From Phycisphaerales bacterium UBA2421 (GTDB lineage Bacteria; Planctomycetota; Phycisphaerae; Tepidisphaerales; Tepidisphaeraceae): 41,383 bases of DNA. Positions within the stretch are counted from its first letter, which is position 1. Each line of letters opens with the position of its first letter. Position numbers and translations under genes: made by a program. This document shows positions 17,462 to 24,999 of the stretch, piece by piece. The stretch covers positions 1-41,383 of the forward strand of contig DDRH01000005.1 in NCBI GenBank assembly GCA_002343075.1, written 5' to 3'. The notes under the pieces are model-generated. The model worked only from the letters and a program-made list of their open reading frames with translations, was not told where the DNA came from and ran no database searches.

Positions 17462-18040
17462 CTACTCTGCCGCTGCCAGTTTGCGTCCCAACCAGGCCCG
17501 GGCCACTGCCCAGTCGCGCCGGACGGTGCGGGGCGAGCTTTCCATCGCGGCGGCGGTCTCCTCGATGCTCAGGCCCGTAAAGTATCTGAGAACGACCACT
17601 TCGCCGAGGCGGGCATCAAAGTGGGTCAGCGCGCTGATCGCCTCATCAAGGGCGAGCAGCGCCGCGGGGTCGGCGGTCTGTACGGGGGCGTCGATTGAGT
17701 CAAAATCCACCCGTGCCCGCCCGCCGCCGCGCTTGACGCTGGCATATCGGCGCGCCCGTTCGATGAGAATTCGCCGCATCGACTCCGCCGCCACCGCAAA
17801 AAACTGCCGCGGGCTTTCCCAGATCACCGCCGGGTCGTTGCTCAGCCGGACGTAGACCTCATGTACCAGCGCCGTGGTTTGCAGCGTCAGGCCGGCCCGT
17901 TCTCGCCCCATGTGCCTGTGGGCAAGGTCGCGAAGCTGCTCGTAAACCACGGGAAACAACTGACGCGCGTTCCCCTCAAAGCTATCCGGCGGCTCACTCG
18001 GATCCTGCTCTCCCGAATTATCCGAATTTTTTGGCCACAT
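17462..18040 (-). CDS. ECF sigma factor, TIGR02999 type (sigma 1)
   Basis: The 192-residue protein has sigma region 2 (about residues 25-95: RQLFPVVYEQLRDLA, then GLTLQTTALVHEVYVRL and RRILIERARR) and region 4 (about 120-190: LGEVVVLRYFTGLSIEETA, SPRTVRRDWAVARAWL). It recruits RNA polymerase to alternative promoters. Where typical ECF factors have the acidic DAED-like patch before LVQEVF, this one has Q-T-T-A with Thr55 and Thr56. That resembles the kinase-activated ECF43 group. The ATG at 18040 is chosen because it gives the same length as its paralogue; TTG codons further upstream remain open. Kinase 1 follows on the same strand, and a giant PEP-CTERM gene is divergent. Confidence 0.92.
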   Translation of the reverse strand: MWPKNSDNSGEQDPSEPPDSFEGNARQLFPVVYEQLRDLAHRHMGRERAGLTLQTTALVHEVYVRLSNDPAVIWESPRQFFAVAAESMRRILIERARRYASVKRGGGRARVDFDSIDAPVQTADPAALLALDEAISALTHFDARLGEVVVLRYFTGLSIEETAAAMESSPRTVRRDWAVARAWLGRKLAAAE

Positions 18041-18048
18041 CCGTTCAA

Positions 18049-18061
18049 TATTTTCGCACAA
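18049..18061. promoter_or_regulatory. 13-bp element at sigma 1 5' end, copy 1
   Basis: TATTTTCGCACAA (TTGTGCGAAAATA on the sigma strand) ends 8 nt before the sigma 1 ATG. The same 13 bp occur at the 5' end of the second sigma gene, while flanking DNA differs. It may be a promoter or operator in the divergent sigma/PEP-CTERM region, or conserved coding if TTG is the start. Confidence 0.5.
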
Positions 18062-18214
18062 AACAGAGGAGAGGCACAAGTGAAATGCGGCAACCGCGTC
18101 TCGAATGCCCGGTCGAATGTGAATCTGGGAAGTCTGCCCCGGCTGGCTGATGCCGCCCGGATAAGCAATGGCAGATATCAGAGTGTTTACTCGGAAATGG
18201 TGAAGGAGTTCATT

Positions 18215-21200
18215 ATGAAAGTCGGCAAGTCAGAGTCACAACGTGTTTATCTGAAGCGTCGCGCCGCGATCGTTGCGATCGCAGTCGCCAACCTCGGCGC
18301 ATCGGCATTGGCCGCCGACACCACCTGGACCGGCCCCGGCGCCGGAACATGGAATGTCGCGGGCAACTGGAACAACGGCGCGCCGACCGCGGGCAACAAC
18401 ACCTTTGTCGATGGGGGGGCGGCGGGGAACACCACTGTCACCGTTACTGCGTCGGCCACGACAGGCACGCTGCACATCAGCGCCGGCGATGTTGTTTCGG
18501 TCAATAACGCCGCTTCGCTGAGCCTCAACGGCAGCGGAACTTCGTCGCTCCTGAGCAATGCCGGTGAAGTCATCATCAACGGCACCACCGCCGGACGACT
18601 TCGATTTATCAATTCCGCAAGCGGCGTCGATGCACAAATCACCGGCGGGGGGACGATCACGCTAAGCGGTCTCGCGATTCTCGACGGCACGACCGCCGTG
18701 CGTGTCGTCAACAACGACAACTATATCCACGGCACGGGCAACATCGGCAACAACTCGATCACGTTTGACAACCACGCGACCATCGCCGCCGACGTGAATG
18801 CCGGCACGCTCTCGGTCGATCCGAACGGCGGCAGCGGCACCTTCTCGTTCATGCGCAACACCGGCGTCATGCGCGCCACGGGAGGCGGCATCCTGGATCT
18901 AGTCGGATTCAACGGCGGAACCTTCAACAACACCGGTACCATCGAAGCGCAAAACAACTCCACTGTGCGCTATCGACTCGGCGCATCCGTCACCGGCGGC
19001 ACGCTCACCAGCAGCGGCACCGGCGCTCACCGCGTCACCGCTGGTAACGATGGTTTCTTCAACAGTATCACCAACACCGGCCTGATGGTTGCCGAGAATA
19101 ACGCGGCGATGAACATCAACACCGCCATCACCAACAACGGCACCATGAGTGTCGAGGCCGGCGCGAGCTACACGGCGTTGCGGCTGAATGGACACACCGA
19201 CGTTTCCGGCACCGGCGTGATTCAACTCAACGGCCAACTCGCCAATATCGACGGCGCCGCCGGCGCGCGGCTGACGCTCGGCGCGGGTCAGACGCTGCGT
19301 GGCGCGGGCTTCGTCGGCCGCGAGGTTCTCACCGTGACGAACAACGGTTTGATCGTCGCCGACATCAACGGTGACGTCTTGAACCTCGACCCCGACGGCA
19401 ACTCCGGCGCATTCTCGTTCCTGGAAAACAACGGCACGTTGCGCGCAACCGGCGGAGGCATCCTCGAACTCGACGGCTTCAACGGCGGCACCCACTCCAA
19501 CGCCAACGGCACCATCGAAGCGCTGAACAACTCAACCGTGCGCCTTAAGAACGGCGCCTTCGTCTCCGGCGGAACGCTAGCCACCAGCGGTAACGGAAGC
19601 CTCAGCGTGCTCACCGGCCACACCGGGTTCTTCGGCGGCGGTGTGACCAATTCCGGCCTGATGGTCGCCCCGAACCAGACCACGATCGGACTCGTCACGG
19701 CAATGACGAACAACGGCACGATTCGCGTTGAAGCTGGCGCGAACCAGACGTTATTTAACATCAATGACAACGCCACGCTTTCAGGCACTGGGCAACTCAT
19801 ATTGAGCGGTCAGAATGCAGGAATCTCCGGCCCGGACGATCGCCGGCTGACCAACGCCGCCGGCCACACGATTCGTGGCGAAGGCAAGATCGGCTTCAAC
19901 ACGATCTGGTTCGACAACAAGGGGCTGATCAACGCCGACGTTTCCGGCGGTACGCTCGACCTCACCGCCGACGGAACCGCTGGTGCCGATGCGTTCATCA
20001 ACTCAGGAACGCTCCGCGCGTCCAACGGCGGCATACTTTTGCTCAACGGCGCCGAAGGCGGATTTAACAACACCGGCGGACTCATCGAGGCGCAGGCTGG
20101 ATCGCAGGTGCGCTTTATCAACTTCGCCGACGTGCGCGGTGGAACGCTCAACAGCGTCGGCACCGGGCGGCTGCGAATCAACGAGGGTCAGAATGAAGGG
20201 TTCACCGATGTAACCAACAACGGGATACTCATCGCCGAGAACGGTTCGAGTGTCGGCACGGCCAGCACTTTTGTGAACAACGGCACGGTCAGCATTGAGG
20301 CAGGTGCGAACTTCACCGGCGTCTACGCCTACACGCCCACGCTGATCAGCGGTACGGGACAAATAGTCCTTACCGGTGCGAACGCCTACCTGCATGGCGC
20401 CAATGACCAGCGCATCACCAACGCCGCCGGACATACGATTCGCGGGCAGGGGAGCATCGGCGGCACCGAACCCTGGGTGACCAACGAAGGCCTGATCGTC
20501 GCCGACGTTCCCGGCGGGACCATGACCCTCGCCGCCGACGGCACCGCCGGGCAGAATGCGTTCATCAACACCGGCACCATCCGCGCCGCCAACGGCGGAT
20601 TGATCAACTTCGGCCCTTCTGAAGGCGGATTCAACGGCACCGGCGGCACGGTCGAAGCACAGAACGGCTCGACAGTCCGTTTCTTCAACGCCAGCATTCT
20701 CGGCGGGACGTTCGTATCCGCCGGCTCCGGCGAGTTCCGAGTGCCCTCCGGATTCGCCGTCGCCTTCAACGATAACAGCCTGAGCGGCACGATGATCGCC
20801 GAGAACAACAGCAACATTCAGACCTTCGGCCCAATCGTGAACAACGGCACGATCCTGCTTGACTCTGGGGTTAACGTGGCCTTTCTGAACGTCCGCGCCC
20901 CAACCCTGCTCAGCGGCAACGGTACGCTGATCATGAGCGGCACGACGGCGTTCGTTGGCGGGTTGAACGACCAGCGCCTGACCAACGACGTCAACCACAC
21001 CATCCGCGGGCGGGGAACCGTCGGCGGATCCGAAATCTGGGTCACCAACAACGGCACAATCCTGTCGGACGTAAACGGCGGATCGATCGTCCTCGCCGGC
21101 GACGGCACCGCCGGGCAGAATGCGGTCATCAACGACGGCACCATCCGCGCGACCAACGGCGGGCTGGTGCAGTTCGGCCCATCCGAAGGCGGCGTCAACG

Positions 21201-21964
21201 GCCTGGGCACCCTCACCGCCGACGACAACTCCACCATCCAATCGACCAGCGGGCTTTTCGTATTCCAAGGCCCCGTCAACGGCGCCGGCACGTTCGCCGC
21301 ACTGGGCGGCTCGAACTTCACCGGTTCGCACTTCCGCGTCACCAACCTCGTCGTCAACGGCGCCACCGCCAACGTCCGCGCCGGCGGGGGGACGCTCGGT
21401 ACCAGCAAGGTGTCGAGCCTTTCGCTCGTGGGCACTGCCCGGCTGAACCTCACCAACCATGACCTGGCCGTCGACTACACCGGCTCATCGGTCTTCGACA
21501 CGATCCGTGCTGCCATCATCACCGGCTACAACAACGGGAACTGGAACGGCGTGGGCATCAACAGTTCGGCTGCGCAGGCCAGCACATCTCCAAAAACAGC
21601 GCTGGGTTACGCCGAAGCCTCACAAATCCTCGGCCCCGGCGGCGGTATGTTCTCTGGCGTGGCTGTGGATGGCACCACGGTGCTCGTGAAGTACACGATT
21701 GCCGGCGACGCCAATCTTTCCGGCAACGTCAACCTCGACGATTTCACGGCGCTGGCCGCCAATTTTGGGAACGCCGGCGTCTGGACGACGGGCGATTTTA
21801 ACTACAACGGCCTGGTCAACCTCGACGATTTCACAATCCTCGCGTCAAGCTTTGGCCAAAGCCTGCCCGCTGACGTGGCGCGCGGGGCCGCGGTGCCGGA
21901 GCCGGCTGGGGCCGTGGTGTTGCTCGTGGCGGGGGCGGCGATGGCTCGTCGCCGGAGACGCTAA
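18215..21964 (+). CDS. giant repeat-rich PEP-CTERM protein with dockerin-like C-terminus, divergent from sigma 1
   Basis: The ATG at 18215 follows AAGGAG by 6 nt and opens a signal peptide (about residues 1-34, ending GASALAAD), so the longer upstream frame is not used. The 1249-residue product carries the shared N-terminal motif (WTGPGAGTWNVAGNWNNG). Five degenerate modules follow, marked by DPDGNSG- or ADGTAG-like turns and an (N/D)GTIRATNGG stretch. The C-terminus has GGGTLGTSKVSSL, SPKTALGYAEASQIL, two calcium loops (GDANLSGNVNLDD, GDFNYNGLVNLDD) and VPEPAGAVVLLVAGAAMA followed by RRRRR. It is exported and presumably sorted by an exosortase. It starts 174 nt from the sigma 1 ATG on the opposite strand, so it is a candidate target of that regulator. 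A terminator follows the stop. Confidence 0.88.
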   Translation: MKVGKSESQRVYLKRRAAIVAIAVANLGASALAADTTWTGPGAGTWNVAGNWNNGAPTAGNNTFVDGGAAGNTTVTVTASATTGTLHISAGDVVSVNNAASLSLNGSGTSSLLSNAGEVIINGTTAGRLRFINSASGVDAQITGGGTITLSGLAILDGTTAVRVVNNDNYIHGTGNIGNNSITFDNHATIAADVNAGTLSVDPNGGSGTFSFMRNTGVMRATGGGILDLVGFNGGTFNNTGTIEAQNNSTVRYRLGASVTGGTLTSSGTGAHRVTAGNDGFFNSITNTGLMVAENNAAMNINTAITNNGTMSVEAGASYTALRLNGHTDVSGTGVIQLNGQLANIDGAAGARLTLGAGQTLRGAGFVGREVLTVTNNGLIVADINGDVLNLDPDGNSGAFSFLENNGTLRATGGGILELDGFNGGTHSNANGTIEALNNSTVRLKNGAFVSGGTLATSGNGSLSVLTGHTGFFGGGVTNSGLMVAPNQTTIGLVTAMTNNGTIRVEAGANQTLFNINDNATLSGTGQLILSGQNAGISGPDDRRLTNAAGHTIRGEGKIGFNTIWFDNKGLINADVSGGTLDLTADGTAGADAFINSGTLRASNGGILLLNGAEGGFNNTGGLIEAQAGSQVRFINFADVRGGTLNSVGTGRLRINEGQNEGFTDVTNNGILIAENGSSVGTASTFVNNGTVSIEAGANFTGVYAYTPTLISGTGQIVLTGANAYLHGANDQRITNAAGHTIRGQGSIGGTEPWVTNEGLIVADVPGGTMTLAADGTAGQNAFINTGTIRAANGGLINFGPSEGGFNGTGGTVEAQNGSTVRFFNASILGGTFVSAGSGEFRVPSGFAVAFNDNSLSGTMIAENNSNIQTFGPIVNNGTILLDSGVNVAFLNVRAPTLLSGNGTLIMSGTTAFVGGLNDQRLTNDVNHTIRGRGTVGGSEIWVTNNGTILSDVNGGSIVLAGDGTAGQNAVINDGTIRATNGGLVQFGPSEGGVNGLGTLTADDNSTIQSTSGLFVFQGPVNGAGTFAALGGSNFTGSHFRVTNLVVNGATANVRAGGGTLGTSKVSSLSLVGTARLNLTNHDLAVDYTGSSVFDTIRAAIITGYNNGNWNGVGINSSAAQASTSPKTALGYAEASQILGPGGGMFSGVAVDGTTVLVKYTIAGDANLSGNVNLDDFTALAANFGNAGVWTTGDFNYNGLVNLDDFTILASSFGQSLPADVARGAAVPEPAGAVVLLVAGAAMARRRRR
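21701..21843 (+). repeat. near-identical dockerin-like segment, copy 1
   Basis: This 143-bp stretch encoding both calcium loops differs by about four bases from 24540-24682 in the next gene, including at silent sites. The equivalent stretches at about 14.15 kb and 30.41 kb differ at many silent positions. This points to recent duplication or gene conversion between the two neighbours. Confidence 0.85.
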
Positions 21965-22000
21965 AAGACGCGCTCGCGCAGGTTCATTCGTTCGCCAAAG

Positions 22001-22027
22001 CCGCGACAGGAGGTCGCGGTTTCTTGT
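22001..22027 (+). terminator. rho-independent terminator
   Basis: CCGCGAC (22001-22007) and GTCGCGG (22013-22019) form a perfect 7-bp stem with a 5-nt loop, followed by TTTCTTGTT. It lies 36 nt after the stop of the divergent PEP-CTERM gene and separates it from the next one. Confidence 0.85.
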
Positions 22028-22190
22028 TGGGAAGAATGGAGAAGCTGCGCAGTCTGAAAAAGTGGAATTTTGGGGTGTTTCAGGACTTTTGTGGTTGGTC
22101 TAGTCCGCTCGTTTCATTATTATCCGAGGTGCTCTTGAGGGCATCGCGCCGCGATTCGCCCCGGCTGGTTTTAGGAGAAGGAGGAATCTC

Positions 22191-24809
22191 GTGCACAACC
22201 GAATTCTGTCGCGCCGTCGCCGCGCCACTGCCGCCTTGATTACCTGCAGCGTGCTTTCGAGCCTGGCCTCGGCCGCCGACACCACCTGGGTCGGCCCCGC
22301 CGCCGGCAACTGGGATACTGCTGCCAACTGGAATAACGGCACGCCCACGCTGAACAACTTCGCCTTCATTGACAACGCCGCCGCGGGGAATGCAGTCGTG
22401 ACCATCGGCACCGGACTTTCTCGCAACGTCGGCACGCTCAACATCAGCGCCGGCGATGCGGTCGCGGTCAGCAATAACTCGTTCCTGCAACTCAGCGGCG
22501 ACGGTACCAACGCCGCGTTCATCAACGCAGGCACGTTGCAGGTAAACTCGACCGCCAGTTCCACACTTTTTCGCCTGACGGCAACTGGCGTCGGCACAAT
22601 CAGCGGCGGTGGGACGATCGTGCTCTCCGGCGCGAATGCAGGTCTTTCGGGCGTCGCGGCGTCGCGATTCATCAACATCGACAACTTCATCCGCGGGCAG
22701 GGCAACATCGGTGCCGAACTCATCACGTTCGACAACCGCGGCACCATCGCCGCCGATGTAAGCGGTGGAACGCTCACGCTCGATCCAGACGGCAACTCGG
22801 GCGTCAACAGCTTGTTCATCAACACCGGCACGCTCGTCGCAAGTGATGGCGGCACTCTCTTGCTCACCGGCGCGAGTGGTGGATCTTTCACCAACACCGG
22901 CGGGCAGATTATGGCCGGCAACAACTCACAAGTGCGGTATGTTTCAGGAGCCATTGTAACGGGTGGAATCCTGAGCAGCTCGGGAACGGGTGCCAATCGC
23001 GTGGCGGCCAGCGCGAGCGCCACATTTGTGAATGTTACCAATAACGGCCTGATGGTTGCAGAGAACAACTCCGATCTCGGCATCACCTCGAGCCTGATCA
23101 ACAACGGGACGGTCAGCGTTGAGTCAACCGTCAACGCGACCGACATTGAGATTCAGAACGACACGATCATTTCTGGCAATGGCGTCATTGTCCTGTCGGG
23201 AGCGTTGCCCGGGATCAACGGCGCCGCAGCGAGCAGACTTACGCTTGGCGCGGGCCAGACTGTCCGCGGGCAGGGCCGTATTGGTCAGGAAGTGATCACC
23301 ATTACGAACAACGGGCTGATTTTGGCCGACGCTAACGCAGGGACGATGACCATCGACCCGGACGGCAACTCGGGCACGAACTCTTTCATGCTCAATAACA
23401 ACCTGATGCGTGCGACCAACGGCGCCACATTGTTGCTGACCGGTTCCGGCGGTGGCACGTTTAGCAACGTCAATGGCACCATCACCGCGGACGATAACTC
23501 GGTGGTTCTCCTGCAGACCAACGCCAGCGTGACCGGTGGGACTTTCAACACCAATGGCAGTGGGTCGGTTCGGGTCGGTGCCGGCCAGGACGCTTTCTTC
23601 ACCAATATCACCAGTAACGGCCTGATGGTTGGCGAGAACAACTCCGACTTCGGCATCGCCACCAGCTTCGTCAACAACGGCACGATCGCCGTAGAAGCAG
23701 GGGCCAATGCCACCGATCTGGAGATTCAGAACGACACGACCATTTCCGGCACCGGTGTGATCATCCTTTCGGGCGGGAACGCGGGGATCAACGGCGCCGC
23801 GGGCAGCCGACTCACGCTCGGATCGGGCCAGACCCTCCGCGGGCAGGGTGCGGTCATGCAGGAAGTAATCACGATGACCAACAATGGCGTGGTGTCTGCC
23901 GACGTGCCCGGTGCGGTGATGACGCTCGATCCCGACGGCAACAGCGGTAGCAATTCATTCATGCTCAACAACGGAACCCTCCGCGCTACCAACGGCGGAA
24001 CACTTCGGCTTACCGGTTCAAGCGGCGGGACATTTACCGGCAACGGGCCCGTGATCGCCGACACCGGCTCGACGGTGGAAACCCTCACCAGCGCGATCGC
24101 GACGATCGGCCCGGTCAGCGGCGCGGGAACGGTTTCTATCGCCGGCGCTTCGAACGTGCAGGCCCGGCACTATCGCGTGGGGACACTATCCGTCTCGTCG
24201 GCCACCGCGCGCGTGGCCGCCGGAGGTGGCACGCTTGGCACAAGCATCGTGAATGCTTTGTCGCTGGCCGGAACGGCCCGGCTGGACTTAAGCGATCATG
24301 ATCTGGCGATCGACTACAGCGGCAGTTCCGTGCTCAATAGCATTCGCGCGTCCATCGCCACAGGCTTTGCAGGTGGAGCCTGGAACGGCGTGGGCATCAA
24401 CAGTTCGGCGGCCGCGGCGAGCACCTCACCGAAGACGGCACTCGGCTATGCCGAAGCGTCACAGATTCTAAGCCCCGGCGGCGGGGTGTTCTCCGGCGTT
24501 GCGGTTGATGGCACCACGGTATTGGTCAAGTACACCGTTGCCGGCGACGCCAATCTTTCCGGCAACGTCAACCTCGACGATTTCACGGCGCTGGCGGCCA
24601 ATTTTGGCAACGCCGGCGTCTGGACGACGGGCGATTTTAACTACAACGGCCTGGTCAACCTCGACGATTTCACGATTCTCGCTGCCAGCTTCGGACAGAC
24701 TCTGCCCGCCGACGTAGCGCGCGGCGCCGCTGTACCGGAGCCAGCGGGCGCAATCGGCGCGCTGGTTGCCGCGGTCGTTGGCCTGTCGCGCCGGCGTCGC
24801 AGCCGATGA
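22191..24809 (+). CDS. repeat-rich PEP-CTERM protein with dockerin-like C-terminus
   Basis: The start is GTG at 22191, supported by AAGGAGG 6 nt upstream and by the signal peptide that begins there (about residues 1-29, ending SLASAAD). The 872-residue product carries WVGPAAGNWDTAANWNNG at its N-terminus. Three degenerate modules marked by DPDGNSG follow, and the same C-terminal arrangement as the preceding gene: GGGTLGTS, SPKTALGYAEASQIL, two calcium loops and VPEPAGAIGALVAAVVGL then RRRRSR. Its 3' part is close to the preceding gene even at silent sites, so the two are recent paralogues. Its own leader and an upstream terminator suggest separate transcription. It converges on kinase 2, mirroring the giant gene that converges on kinase 1. 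Confidence 0.88.
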   Translation: MHNRILSRRRRATAALITCSVLSSLASAADTTWVGPAAGNWDTAANWNNGTPTLNNFAFIDNAAAGNAVVTIGTGLSRNVGTLNISAGDAVAVSNNSFLQLSGDGTNAAFINAGTLQVNSTASSTLFRLTATGVGTISGGGTIVLSGANAGLSGVAASRFINIDNFIRGQGNIGAELITFDNRGTIAADVSGGTLTLDPDGNSGVNSLFINTGTLVASDGGTLLLTGASGGSFTNTGGQIMAGNNSQVRYVSGAIVTGGILSSSGTGANRVAASASATFVNVTNNGLMVAENNSDLGITSSLINNGTVSVESTVNATDIEIQNDTIISGNGVIVLSGALPGINGAAASRLTLGAGQTVRGQGRIGQEVITITNNGLILADANAGTMTIDPDGNSGTNSFMLNNNLMRATNGATLLLTGSGGGTFSNVNGTITADDNSVVLLQTNASVTGGTFNTNGSGSVRVGAGQDAFFTNITSNGLMVGENNSDFGIATSFVNNGTIAVEAGANATDLEIQNDTTISGTGVIILSGGNAGINGAAGSRLTLGSGQTLRGQGAVMQEVITMTNNGVVSADVPGAVMTLDPDGNSGSNSFMLNNGTLRATNGGTLRLTGSSGGTFTGNGPVIADTGSTVETLTSAIATIGPVSGAGTVSIAGASNVQARHYRVGTLSVSSATARVAAGGGTLGTSIVNALSLAGTARLDLSDHDLAIDYSGSSVLNSIRASIATGFAGGAWNGVGINSSAAAASTSPKTALGYAEASQILSPGGGVFSGVAVDGTTVLVKYTVAGDANLSGNVNLDDFTALAANFGNAGVWTTGDFNYNGLVNLDDFTILAASFGQTLPADVARGAAVPEPAGAIGALVAAVVGLSRRRRSR
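24540..24682 (+). repeat. near-identical dockerin-like segment, copy 2
   Basis: Partner of 21701-21843, with about four differences in 143 bp. Sequence on either side diverges much faster, so the match is local rather than gene-wide. Confidence 0.85.
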
Positions 24810-24999
24810 CCGAATCGCGGGTGGTCGCACAGGATTGAGCGAAGGATTGAGCCTGCTTTCTCGGCGGGGCGGTGATGCTGCTCGCACAGGTCGCGCGACG
24901 GTTGTTAGATGTGTCGCTTCATGGGAATTGACACGCGGGCGGCGCAGTTCGAGGCGTTGATCGAAGGTGCAGCGCGGGGAATAGCGTGGGCACCGCGAG

